Counted from the first letter of the stretch, positions 7,258-15,186 are shown. The stretch is 17,437 nucleotides of DNA from DATLCI01 sp035526435 (GCA_035526435.1 DATLCI010000037.1:1-17437); one strand, 5' to 3'. A program made the numbers and translations. Notes: generated by a model from the letters alone, not told the origin.

Positions 7258-7800
7258 TTACGCCTTTGCGCTCTTCTGCGCCTGATTGTAGCGATCGTGG
7301 CTCTCCATGATGACTTTGCGCGCGACATTGACGTCATGCCAGCCCTTCACGATGGCGCGCTTGCCTTCGAGGTCCTTGTAGGTCGCAAAGAAGTGACTGA
7401 TCTCGAGGAGCAGATGCGACCACATCTCGGAATAGTTTTTCACTTCGGCGTAGCGCGGGTTGTTGGAGGCGACGCCGAGGATCTTTTCGTCGGCCTTGCC
7501 CTGGTCAAGCATCTCGAGCATGCCGATGGGCCGCACAACGACGAGACATCCGGTGAAAGTGGGAGCGTCGACGAGGACGAGGACATCGAGCGGGTCGCCG
7601 TCCTGGCTCAAGGTGCGCGGGATGAAGCCGTAGTCGCCGGGATAGTGAACGGGCGAGTGGAGGTTGCGGTCCAGCTTGAAGATGTCGAGATTCTTGTCGT
7701 ACTCGTACTTGTTGACCTCGCCGGAGGGGATCTCAATGACGGCGTTGACCGCTTCAGGGGCATGTTCGCCGATGGGAAGTTGGAGATAGTTGTTGGCCAT
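7258..7800 (-). CDS. ppa: Soluble inorganic pyrophosphatase, family I
   Basis: Hydrolyses pyrophosphate to two phosphates in the cytoplasm, pulling biosynthetic reactions forward. The 180-residue product (E. coli has 176) has the family signature DGDPLDV with Asp67, Asp69 and Asp72. It also has the metal and substrate ligands Lys31 and Glu33 (VNKYEYD), Arg45, Tyr57 (GDYGF), Asp99 and Asp104, and Lys106. All match the E. coli active site in spacing. The start at 7800 (MANNYLQLP) follows the tldD stop by seven bases and gives family length; a longer in-frame reading from 7911 would overlap tldD. It sits second in the tldD unit, which is not its usual partner set, so co-transcription probably reflects housekeeping grouping. 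Confidence 0.97.
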   Translation of the reverse strand: MANNYLQLPIGEHAPEAVNAVIEIPSGEVNKYEYDKNLDIFKLDRNLHSPVHYPGDYGFIPRTLSQDGDPLDVLVLVDAPTFTGCLVVVRPIGMLEMLDQGKADEKILGVASNNPRYAEVKNYSEMWSHLLLEISHFFATYKDLEGKRAIVKGWHDVNVARKVIMESHDRYNQAQKSAKA

Positions 7801-7807
7801 GAACTTC

Positions 7808-9241
7808 TTACGCTCGCCCGGTGCCGCCGACGGTGATGCTGTCAACCTTGATGGTGGGAATGCCGACGCCCACCGGGACTGACTGACCATCTTTTCCGCA
7901 GGTGCCGACACCTTCGTCGAGCTTGAGATCGTTACCGACCATGGAGACGCGCGTCAGCACATCCGGACCATTGCCGATGAGCGTAGCGTTCTTCACCGGT
8001 GCGGTGATCTGTCCGTCTTCAATGAGGTAAGCCTCCGACGCAGAGAAGACGAATTTGCCATTGGTGATGTCCACTTGTCCGCCGCCGAAGTTTACCGCGT
8101 AAAGGCCACGCTTCACACTCCTGATGATGTCTTCCGGAGCATCTTCGCCGGCCATCATGTAGGTGTTCGTCATGCGTGGCATGGGGATGTGCTCGTAGCT
8201 TTCGCGGCGTCCATTGCCCGTGTCGGGCATACCCATGAGGCGCGAAGAAAGCTTGTCGCTCAGGTAGCCCTTCAGGATTCCTTTTTCAATGAGTACGGTG
8301 TTCTGCGTGGGTGAACCTTCGTCGTCCACATTGATGGAGCCGCGGCGTGAGGGTAAAGTGCCGTTGTCAACGATGGTGCATTTGTCTGAAGCAACCCGTT
8401 TGTCGAGCAAGCCGGTGAATGCGGAAGTCTTTTTGCGATTGAAGTCCGCTTCTAGGCCGTGGCCAATCGCTTCATGCAGCAGGATGCCGGGCCAACCGGG
8501 GCCGAGGACAACTTCCATCTCGCCCGCGGGGGCTTCGACCGCGTCAAGTTGGATGATGGCCTGGCGGGCGGCTTCATGCGCGAAGAACTCAGGCGTTTTT
8601 TCCAACTGGAAGTATTCAATACCAACCCTGCCACCACCGCCGGAAGTCCCACGCGAGGAGTTCGTCTCTGATTGTTTGGCGATGCAGAAGACGGTAAAGC
8701 GCGCTAGAGGCTGGCTATCTGTAGCCAAAGTGCCATCTGAGCCGACAATAAGAATGCGGCGGAGTTCGTCCGTGTATCCGGCACGTACTTGAGTGATGCG
8801 AGGATCGAAGGCACGCGCGGCGCGGTCAGCGCGCATCACCAGTTCAAGCTTCGCGGCGACATCGGCTTCAACGGAATGCGACGCGACCGGATAAAGACTG
8901 CGGTTTGCATTTTCCTTGAAGCCGGCAACTTGCTGTTTCGCCGGCGCGCTGGCGATCAATGCAGCGGTACGCGCGGCGTGAATGATGCGCTCAGGCGCCA
9001 GATTGTCAGTGTAGGCGTAGCCGGTACGTTCACCCGAAACAACTCGGATGCCACACCCGGCGGAGATGCCTTGCGAAGCTGACTTTACCAATGACTCATC
9101 CACGCTGATGGAAGTGGAGGTCAGATATTCAAAATAGAGGTCGGCGTAATCGCCACCGGCGGAAAGGGCCTCGGCGAGATATCGCTCAAGGTCCTTCGGA
9201 TCGAAAGCAAAGCGTTCAAAAAAAAACTGCTTGTCAGTCAT
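7808..9241 (-). CDS. tldD: TldD, zinc metalloprotease catalytic subunit
   Basis: The catalytic half of the TldD/PmbA protease, 477 residues against 481 in E. coli. The zinc site HEAIGH is at residues 256-261 (LLHEAIGHGLEADF). The third ligand Cys448 lies in TCGKDGQSVPVG, equivalent to Cys454 of E. coli TldD. Other conserved blocks are INVDDEGSPTQNTVLIEKGI and NGRRESYEHIPMPRMTNTY. It starts MTDKQFFFERF after a weak purine stretch (AAAAGAC). It is the first gene of the run tldD-ppa-rraB fusion-pmbA-44 aa, with gaps of 7, 2, -1 and 46 bases. tldD and pmbA being in one transcript is consistent with forming one complex, but having two other genes between them is unusual. Confidence 0.97.
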   Translation of the reverse strand: MTDKQFFFERFAFDPKDLERYLAEALSAGGDYADLYFEYLTSTSISVDESLVKSASQGISAGCGIRVVSGERTGYAYTDNLAPERIIHAARTAALIASAPAKQQVAGFKENANRSLYPVASHSVEADVAAKLELVMRADRAARAFDPRITQVRAGYTDELRRILIVGSDGTLATDSQPLARFTVFCIAKQSETNSSRGTSGGGGRVGIEYFQLEKTPEFFAHEAARQAIIQLDAVEAPAGEMEVVLGPGWPGILLHEAIGHGLEADFNRKKTSAFTGLLDKRVASDKCTIVDNGTLPSRRGSINVDDEGSPTQNTVLIEKGILKGYLSDKLSSRLMGMPDTGNGRRESYEHIPMPRMTNTYMMAGEDAPEDIIRSVKRGLYAVNFGGGQVDITNGKFVFSASEAYLIEDGQITAPVKNATLIGNGPDVLTRVSMVGNDLKLDEGVGTCGKDGQSVPVGVGIPTIKVDSITVGGTGRA

Positions 9242-9348
9242 GTCTTTTATTGGATGAGACGTTCAGATACGACGACTCACGCGCCTGGTTCGGCCCCAAG
9301 CTGAAGATGATTATCGCAGGTTCGTGAACGAAATGCCCCGCCGTCCCG

Positions 9349-9654
9349 CTACTTGCCTTTGCGCTGTGCGATGGATGTCACCTTGCCGCGTCGGCTGAAG
9401 TCACGGTCTGATTCGAGATGCTGCACCCGTTGCTGCAAGGCGTAACGAACTCCAGCGCCGCAACGCCGACAGTTCGGAAGGGACATGCCCTCCTCTACGT
9501 AAACCAGATGGGCAAGCCGATGCCTTAAATGGCTGACCCAGTAGAGGCCCGACCGGGGCGCTTCAGCGCCAGGGTGATAAACAGTCTCAGAATCCTCCGT
9601 CGTTCGGGACCTTTGATGATTGTTACTCCAGATGCTCTTTAGCGATGAAGGCAC
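9349..9654 (-). CDS. Small conserved CxxC protein, function unknown
   Basis: A protein of about 101 residues. The central part reads like a short conserved bacterial family: YHPGAEAPRSGLYWVSH, then HRLAHLVYVEEGMSLPNCRRCG (Cys62 and Cys65) and VRYALQQRVQHL. The pattern P-R-SG-Y-V, H-x3-H, G-x-x-P-C-x-x-C-G, V-R-Y/F is one I associate with small single-domain proteins whose ligand is unknown; the CxxC could bind metal or form a redox pair. The start is a GTG at 9654 with GGAG five bases before it; an in-frame TTG at 9678 is possible. It lies alone between tldD and the divergent nuclease-like gene. Being real rather than a chance ORF is likely but not certain. Confidence 0.6.
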   Translation of the reverse strand: MPSSLKSIWSNNHQRSRTTEDSETVYHPGAEAPRSGLYWVSHLRHRLAHLVYVEEGMSLPNCRRCGAGVRYALQQRVQHLESDRDFSRRGKVTSIAQRKGK

Positions 9655-9730
9655 ACATACTCCACTTCCCAGGGGCAAGCTATGAATTAATGGATAGGAT
9701 TCTCCTTAGCTGGCGGAAGTTGGTATCCGG

Positions 9731-11272
9731 ATGCATATAATGGCGCACTTTCTTATGTCTGCCGCGGATTTGACCCGGACCATCGAAGATTTTTTGACCG
9801 ACTGCCCACAGTCGATAGTGGTTGAGGATGGACAAGTCATTTTCGACCTTAGTTCCGCCAAATATTCAATCTCGGCCGCCCGGGACAAATGCGTGCTGGA
9901 GATGTGGTCAGAGGAGCGGAACCACGTCCGCCGAGTCGAAGCGGCGGAGCTGAAGAATGGCGCCCTGCGGCTTTCGGTGCGCAAGTTTGGAGAGGCGCGC
10001 CCGCACAAGATTGAGATCTGCAGTGAAGCGGATCGGCGCACGCCGACGGCTAAAAAAGCCGCGCGCTCGGCGTACCAACGGCTGCTGGAGCGGACATTGC
10101 AAAGAAGCTTTCCCGACTTTGTCCTCGAGCACAAAAGACTTTCGACGGCAGTCGATTTGGAACACAGCTTTGGGCCAGCGTATGCGCGCGGGCTGTTGCG
10201 AAAAGGCAGGTCGGCCTTCGCGGTACTCGGCGTGGGGAATGACGAGGCCGCCGCGACAGTGGATGCGGCCCTCGCGATCGGATTGCTATGGCTGGATCAT
10301 TGCCGGAATAGCTTTGATCGCGGAGCAGTCCAAGGATTGAAGCTTTTCTTGCCGCTGGGCAGGTCCGAAACCGTGCGAGCCCGGGCTGCGCATCTGGGGA
10401 GTGGGGCGCGAGTCCGGATTTTTGAAGTGCAAGAGCGTGACGAAGTTCTGACCGAGTTCGACGCCTTCGATGGGGGAAACATTGCGACCCGACTGGTCCA
10501 TGCTCCGAATGAAGCGACGGCGCGAGAACGGTTCGCGTCCGCGATTGAAAAGATAGAGGCGATGGTGCCCAGAGTGGACATCGTAGTGGCCAGCGCCGGA
10601 GAGATCAGCTTCCGGCTGCATGGACTAGAGTTTGCCAGGGCACGGGCAGGCATCGGATCGTCATTTTCGCCTGAGCAACGTATTACATTTGGGGCGGGAC
10701 GATTCGAAGTCACGCTTACCGACGACAACCAGGAACAATTCCATGACTTGATGAAGCGGGTGGCGGTGTCTCGAGGCGCATCCGGGGACAGACGGGACGC
10801 ATTGTGGCGCTTGCAGCCGGAGCGGTGGCTGGAGTCCATGGTGATCGCGGATATCACGGCTATAGATGCGCAGCTTGATCCCAGTTTTGTCTATTCGCAA
10901 GTGCCGGCATTTGCGGCGAGTGATCGAGCGATGATCGACGTGCTGGCGCGAACAAGGTCTGGACGGTTGGCCGTGATCGAGCTAAAGGCCGACGAAGACC
11001 TGCAGCTCCCGATGCAGGGGCTGGATTACTGGTCGCGTGTTCATTTTCATCAGCAACGGGAAGAGTTCCAAAAGTTTGGTTACTTTCCCGGCAAGACATT
11101 GACGAACGAGCCGCCGCTGCTCTATCTAGTGGCGCCGGCACTGCGCGTGCATCCTTCAACCGATGCGCTGATGAAATTTTTGTCAGGCAAAGTAGATTGG
11201 CATTTTGTGGGAGTGAATGAAGATTGGCGCAACGGTTTGCGGGTAATATTCCGGAAGAGCAGGAAAAGCTGA
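9731..11272 (+). CDS. Large protein with C-terminal PD-(D/E)XK nuclease-like domain
   Basis: A 513-residue protein. Residues about 1-130 and 130-360 are not recognised. The N-terminal third has alternating beta strands (VVEDGQVIFDLSSAKYSIS) and the middle has repeated helices and IVVASAGEISFRLHGLEF. Residues about 360-480 carry a convincing PD-(D/E)XK core: Glu368 (ERWLESM), Asp403 (RAMIDVLART), Glu417 and Lys419 in VIELKADED, and Gln429 in LPMQGLDYW. The order Glu, Asp, ELK, QxxxYW is that of restriction-endonuclease-like folds. Possible roles are DNA repair or defence; the sequence does not decide. The start is uncertain: ATGs at 9731, 9740 and 9755 are all in frame and none has a strong Shine-Dalgarno sequence. 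Its stop directly abuts the stop of the convergent UvrC-like gene. Confidence 0.9.
   Translation: MHIMAHFLMSAADLTRTIEDFLTDCPQSIVVEDGQVIFDLSSAKYSISAARDKCVLEMWSEERNHVRRVEAAELKNGALRLSVRKFGEARPHKIEICSEADRRTPTAKKAARSAYQRLLERTLQRSFPDFVLEHKRLSTAVDLEHSFGPAYARGLLRKGRSAFAVLGVGNDEAAATVDAALAIGLLWLDHCRNSFDRGAVQGLKLFLPLGRSETVRARAAHLGSGARVRIFEVQERDEVLTEFDAFDGGNIATRLVHAPNEATARERFASAIEKIEAMVPRVDIVVASAGEISFRLHGLEFARARAGIGSSFSPEQRITFGAGRFEVTLTDDNQEQFHDLMKRVAVSRGASGDRRDALWRLQPERWLESMVIADITAIDAQLDPSFVYSQVPAFAASDRAMIDVLARTRSGRLAVIELKADEDLQLPMQGLDYWSRVHFHQQREEFQKFGYFPGKTLTNEPPLLYLVAPALRVHPSTDALMKFLSGKVDWHFVGVNEDWRNGLRVIFRKSRKS
9736..9741 (+). promoter_or_regulatory. Possible TATAAT -10 box near the nuclease-like gene start
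   Basis: TATAAT is a perfect -10 hexamer within GATGCATATAATGG. No good -35 hexamer lies 16-18 bases upstream. If used, transcription would begin near 9748 and translation would have to start at the ATG at 9755, almost leaderless, rather than at 9731. The match may be chance. Confidence 0.3.
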
Positions 11273-12550
11273 TTACGAGATCGCACCCGAGTTGGGCTGC
11301 GACTCGGTGTTTTCCGTGAGCTTTCCTGCCAGCACGCGAGGGACACCGCGCACCATCTTGCGATAGGGCCAAGCGCCGTCGCGATCACGAAGGAAGATCT
11401 CTCCCACCCGGCTGCTGCGGTAATGCCACCGCTTCAATAACGCGAGTTGTTCAGAAAAGTTCAAGGCAGACGTCTTGGTCTCCGGCACTAATTCTTCCAG
11501 CGCTTCGACCAATCGCATCTCCAAACTCACGGGCTTCGCGGCGGTCTCGGGTATTTCGGGCACGGGTTGAGCCATCATCGGCTGGGCATAAAGGGACGAA
11601 TCCCCGGATTTTTCATTCGAGAGCAAGATGTTCTGCGCGCGAAAAGTCTGCGGGCCAAGTAACTGACCATTCACAAAGCGGAACAATGCGATGGAGTCGG
11701 GCTCGGTCGAGGGTTGGAGGATGAGCGCGTCAAGCTGGTCCAGCCGTCGAATGATGTCGTCGCAGCCGCGGACCACACCGCGAACTTTCTCAATGCGCAG
11801 ATGCAAGTTGGCGGCGAGCTCAAACTCGAGATTTGCGCTGGCTTGGTCACGCTCCGCTTCGAGTTCGGCGATGAGAGAATCGCCACAGGTGTCGAGAAAC
11901 TTTTGTACGCGCCGCACCTCGTCCACATATTCATCATCGGGACAACCCTGGAAGCAGGGCGCGAGGCACATCTTCATCTCGGAATATACGCATCCTGGAA
12001 AGGATGGGTCGGGATGGAGCTCAAAGGTGCAGCGACGTGACTTGAATAGATCGAGGGCGTCGTTGAGAAATTTTTCCGCGCCGACTCGCGAGGGAAACGG
12101 CCCGTAGTACACCGACTTTGAACCCGGCGAAAATCCCTCGGCGCGCTCACCGCTTACGGCGGGCAATTTGCGGGTGACATAAGCGCGAGGATAAGTGTTC
12201 TCCCAATGGATACGAATGACCGGCGCCATATTCAGGCGCATGCGCTTGGCGTAGCCTTCTGGAAATATCTCGCGAAGCACCCGGTAGAGCAAGAGGCCGT
12301 TTTCGAAGTCCGAGCCAGTCTGGCTGAACTCAATGGTGCCGCAACGCTCGCGGAGGTTGAGTCGTTTACTTTGATTTTCCGGGGGAGCGAGCAGCCGCTG
12401 CACGCGTCGGCGGAGATTGGCGGACTTGCTGACGTAGGGTTCGGCGCTGGGATCGTGTCCGCGGAGGAGAAAGACGCCGGGCGCGGCGGGGATTTGCGCG
12501 AATGCTTCCGCATCATGTTCCGGTGCAAACGGGATGGAGTGCGCGAGCAT
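11273..12550 (-). CDS. Short UvrC-like protein with degraded GIY-YIG nuclease site
   Basis: A 425-residue UvrC relative, against about 600 for full UvrC. Residues about 20-105 align with the GIY-YIG domain but the active site is altered: PGVFLL for PGVYLF, PYVSKS for LYVGKA, and LLLY (Tyr89) where UvrC has the metal-binding Glu of LLLE. The UvrC cysteine cluster is intact: Cys174, Cys187, Cys195 and Cys199 (RRC, PGC, KMC, APC), which in E. coli UvrC is reported to hold a 4Fe-4S cluster. A UVR motif (interaction with UvrB) fits residues about 228-262. The C-terminal RNase H-like and helix-hairpin-helix halves are absent. The start is set at ATG 12550 (GAGG three bases before); TTG starts upstream are possible. 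It follows the DnaC-like gene by 50 bp and probably shares its transcript. Confidence 0.88.
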   Translation of the reverse strand: MLAHSIPFAPEHDAEAFAQIPAAPGVFLLRGHDPSAEPYVSKSANLRRRVQRLLAPPENQSKRLNLRERCGTIEFSQTGSDFENGLLLYRVLREIFPEGYAKRMRLNMAPVIRIHWENTYPRAYVTRKLPAVSGERAEGFSPGSKSVYYGPFPSRVGAEKFLNDALDLFKSRRCTFELHPDPSFPGCVYSEMKMCLAPCFQGCPDDEYVDEVRRVQKFLDTCGDSLIAELEAERDQASANLEFELAANLHLRIEKVRGVVRGCDDIIRRLDQLDALILQPSTEPDSIALFRFVNGQLLGPQTFRAQNILLSNEKSGDSSLYAQPMMAQPVPEIPETAAKPVSLEMRLVEALEELVPETKTSALNFSEQLALLKRWHYRSSRVGEIFLRDRDGAWPYRKMVRGVPRVLAGKLTENTESQPNSGAIS

Positions 12551-12561
12551 CTGCCTCAATG

Positions 12562-12596
12562 TTAACCATGAAGGACACAAAGGGCACGAAGGAAAA
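12562..12596. repeat. Imperfect short-period purine-rich repeat (GAAGGACACAAAGGGCACGAAGG type)
   Basis: The 50 bp between the DnaC-like and UvrC-like genes contains three near-copies of a unit like GAAGGACACA, AAGGGCACGA, AAGGAAAA, spaced by about 9-10 bases. Similar GAAGGACACGAAGG runs are scattered through many acidobacterial and related genomes, as far as I recall. It overlaps no coding sequence if UvrC-like starts at 12550. It may be a dispersed repeat remnant. Confidence 0.45.
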
Positions 12597-12600
12597 GCGG

Positions 12601-13392
12601 CTACCTGAAGTTGGCGCTCTGTACGCGCAGGCGGAAGTCGTCGCCGGTCATCTCGACCTTCTTACACATTTCGTGTAGACGCGAGCGCATACGTTCACCG
12701 ATGCGGTCGCCCAAGGTCTCCTGGCGTGAGGCGCGGCGGGGGCCGGTTTCATATTCAGCGCCGGCAGGCGGTGCATCTTCATAGTTGGTAGTGATGATGG
12801 TAGTCCGCTTGTCGTTATAGCGGGTGTTGAGAATGTGGCTGACGGTGTCCCACACCCATTCAGTGGGCTTTACCGCACCGAGTTCGTCGAGAATAAGGAC
12901 TTCAGCTTCGAAGACGGGACGCAAGATGCCGAGTTCCGTGGTCTTCACTTCAGGGTTATAAGAATTCTGGATCTGCTTCAGCAGCTCGCGATAATCGTAA
13001 AAAAGACATTGAATGTTTTTCTGCTGCATCAATTCGCGCGCAATGCCTACGGCAAGATGGGTTTTTCCTACACCAATGGGGCCAATGAGAAGCAGCCCGG
13101 TACTTTCCACCGGGAATTCTTCGACAAAGCGCCCGGCAGCGAGGCGCGCCGAGTGTAGAGAACGGTTGCTGCCCTCGAAGTGCGTATCGAAATCGGCCAG
13201 GGAGCAGTGTTCGTAACGGGCGGGGATGCGGGCCCGGGTCAGCAAGCGCTCGGCGCGTTGCCCGGTTTGGCATTGGCACCGCGCCACGCGCGAGGATTTG
13301 TGTTCCGCGTCAGGTGCGAGCGTCCGCCAGCCGGTGCCGCCGCAGATCTGGCAGTCGGAGATGCTTTCGGGAAGCGCAACGGGGCGGCTCAT
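12601..13392 (-). CDS. DnaC/DnaI-like ATPase, probable helicase loader
   Basis: A 263-residue AAA+ protein of the DnaC/DnaI/IstB group. An N-terminal cysteine module (CQIC at 14-17 and CQC at 39-41) may bind zinc, as in DnaI-type loaders. The Walker A motif GPIGVGKTH is at about 104-112, Walker B VLILDELG at about 165-172, and sensor TTNY later. LGDRIGERMRSRL near the C-terminus carries the likely arginine finger. Helicase loaders place DnaB at origins or restart sites. The start at 13392 (MSRPVALP) is chosen because it directly precedes the cysteine module; residues upstream in frame look non-conserved. No transposase is adjacent, which argues against an IstB of an insertion sequence. It heads a two-gene unit with the UvrC-like gene, divergent from aceB. 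Confidence 0.88.
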   Translation of the reverse strand: MSRPVALPESISDCQICGGTGWRTLAPDAEHKSSRVARCQCQTGQRAERLLTRARIPARYEHCSLADFDTHFEGSNRSLHSARLAAGRFVEEFPVESTGLLLIGPIGVGKTHLAVGIARELMQQKNIQCLFYDYRELLKQIQNSYNPEVKTTELGILRPVFEAEVLILDELGAVKPTEWVWDTVSHILNTRYNDKRTTIITTNYEDAPPAGAEYETGPRRASRQETLGDRIGERMRSRLHEMCKKVEMTGDDFRLRVQSANFR

Positions 13393-13568
13393 TGCTTCGA
13401 ATCTATCTTCGTTCCTTGGTCCCGCGCAAGGAAGCGATGCAGCGGACCTGTTTGAAAGCAGTGGATAACAAAAACATCTTGTGGAAATCGATTTGAGGTC
13501 TGATTCGCGGGTGTTTGAGCCAGCAGCGGCCATCCCGTCCCTTATTTCTTGTGTCTAATCAACTGTTT

Positions 13569-13574
13569 AAGGAG
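13569..13574 (+). promoter_or_regulatory. Shine-Dalgarno AAGGAG deciding the aceB start
   Basis: AAGGAG lies 10 bases before the ATG at 13585 and makes that start preferable to an in-frame TTG at 13549, which would only add 12 residues unlike the family. Confidence 0.75.
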
Positions 13575-13584
13575 CCTAGCGTTC

Positions 13585-15186
13585 ATGATCCCGGAAGCAT
13601 CCGGCGCCACTTCCACGCTGAACGAGTTGCGGGGATTTGAGATCAATACTGCCCCCACTGATCCCAAGCTGCCCGTTAGATTTGCCGATTTTTACGGCAA
13701 ACTGCACAACCGCTTCACTCCGTGGCAACAGGAATTGCTCGCGAAACGCAAAGAAGTTCTGAAAGCCGCTCTCGCGGGAAATCTTCCTCAGCATCTTCCG
13801 CCATCCTCGCCGACGACCTCAGAATGGCGTATCACCGTGCCCGAATGGGCACAAGACCAGCGAAACCAGATGACCGGCCCGGCCGACGATGCCGAGCTGT
13901 GTGTGAAGATGCTGAATTCCGGAGCGCCCGGGGTAATGCTCGACTTGGAAGACTCCATGGCGAACCGCTGGACGAATGTGGAACTCGGCATCGCTAATGT
14001 TCTATCGGCGCTCCGTGGCGAACTGACGTACTTCGACAAAAAGCGCGACAAGCAGGTCAGCATTCAAGCCAGCCCCACCGTTATCTTTACCCGCGCCCGA
14101 GGACTACATATCTCGCAACGTGGCGGATTTGGCAAAGGTGACGAGCTAACCTCAGCCTCGCTATATGACGTGTGCCGGGTCGCATTTGAAGTGAATCAGA
14201 CAGATTTGAAGCATCCACTCTGTTTCTACATCCCGAAATCAGAGTCGGCGGAAGAAGCATTGTGGTGGGCAGACCTGTTCAAGCGGATCGCGCAGGAAAA
14301 AGGGTGGGCCACGGATGCCATCAAATGTATGGCCTTGGTTGAAGCGCATCCGCTTGCCTACCAGATCGAAGAGTTCCTTTATAACCTGCGAGACCACATC
14401 CTTGGATTAAACCTGGGGCGCTGGGACTATATGGCCAGCCTGATCCACTTCAATCTTGCGGATCCGGCGTGGGTGCTGCCTGACCGCAATACCATTCCTC
14501 ACGACGTAAAGTTTTTCCAAAACCTGCGCGAGCTGATCCCCTCGATCTGTCACCGGCGGGGAGCGCTGGCCATCGGCGGCATGACGGCGCTGTATCCCAG
14601 CCGTGAAGATGCGGAGTTAAATACACGAGCCCTGGAGATTCTGGAGAAAGACAAGAAGAACGAGGCCAACTGCGGCATGGATGGCGCATGGACCGGGCAT
14701 CCGGACCAGAACACCATCGCGGTGGGGCAATTCCCAGTGCCCAACCAGATCGGCACGCCGACCGCGAAAAGGGATGAAAGTCCAAAACGGTATCCCGACC
14801 TGCGACCATTGCCCACGAGCGTGGGCCAGCGAACATTAGCCGGGACACGAGCGGCCATCCGCACGGTCATCCGTTACCGCAACGGGGTTTTAAACGGCCG
14901 CGGGGCAAGTCTCCTCGATGGCTACATGGAGGACCTGGCAACCGACCGCATTTACCGGCTCATGATCGCGCAGCGCATGCGCCATGCGGATTCGGTTGAC
15001 ATCATTGGTGACGATGGCAACCCGGTGGCTCATTCTCCCAATCTGATTACACGTCTATTCGACGAAGAGTTAAAACGGATCCTTGCTGCGCTGCCAGGTA
15101 AAGAACCGGGTACGCCCCAGACATTTACTCGCGCACGGGAGATCAGCGAGGCGATGATCCGGAACGACGAGATCGACCCGATCTAG
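13585..15186 (+). CDS. aceB: Malate synthase A
   Basis: Condenses glyoxylate with acetyl-CoA to malate, the second step of the glyoxylate bypass. The product has 533 residues, the same as E. coli AceB. The malate synthase signature RDHILGLNLGRWDY is at residues 269-282, and other family blocks are present: GVMLDLEDSMANRW, CFYIPKSESAEEALWW, AIGGMTALYPSR and MDGAWTGHPD. It is cytoplasmic. The aceA gene begins 30 bases after its stop, so the two are almost certainly co-transcribed. The 192 bp upstream region is shared with the divergent DnaC-like gene. I could not pick out a convincing promoter or an operator in it. Confidence 0.97.
   Translation: MIPEASGATSTLNELRGFEINTAPTDPKLPVRFADFYGKLHNRFTPWQQELLAKRKEVLKAALAGNLPQHLPPSSPTTSEWRITVPEWAQDQRNQMTGPADDAELCVKMLNSGAPGVMLDLEDSMANRWTNVELGIANVLSALRGELTYFDKKRDKQVSIQASPTVIFTRARGLHISQRGGFGKGDELTSASLYDVCRVAFEVNQTDLKHPLCFYIPKSESAEEALWWADLFKRIAQEKGWATDAIKCMALVEAHPLAYQIEEFLYNLRDHILGLNLGRWDYMASLIHFNLADPAWVLPDRNTIPHDVKFFQNLRELIPSICHRRGALAIGGMTALYPSREDAELNTRALEILEKDKKNEANCGMDGAWTGHPDQNTIAVGQFPVPNQIGTPTAKRDESPKRYPDLRPLPTSVGQRTLAGTRAAIRTVIRYRNGVLNGRGASLLDGYMEDLATDRIYRLMIAQRMRHADSVDIIGDDGNPVAHSPNLITRLFDEELKRILAALPGKEPGTPQTFTRAREISEAMIRNDEIDPI

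Noticed and set aside
7297..7836. 179-codon plus-strand ORF opposite ppa
   Set aside because: It mirrors the third-position bias of ppa; Val/Asp/Glu-rich product with no recognisable domain and no ribosome site.
7801..7911. Longer N-terminus for pyrophosphatase from 7911
   Set aside because: It would overlap tldD by more than 100 bases, and the extra residues are a shadow of the tldD frame; ATG 7800 gives family length.
5756..8792. Several long plus-strand ORFs opposite pmbA, ppa and tldD
   Set aside because: They are antisense shadows of strongly conserved genes in GC-rich DNA and their translations have no family-like pattern.
12601..13392. IstB helper of an insertion sequence
   Set aside because: No istA-like transposase or terminal repeats nearby, and the N-terminal cysteine module fits a DnaI/DnaC-type loader better.
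13463..13471. Possible DnaA box (TTATCCACT on the minus strand), plus TTTTCCACA at 16761-16769
   Set aside because: Two single sites over 3 kb apart, with no cluster, AT-rich unwinding region or dnaA/dnaN neighbours; chance matches are expected.
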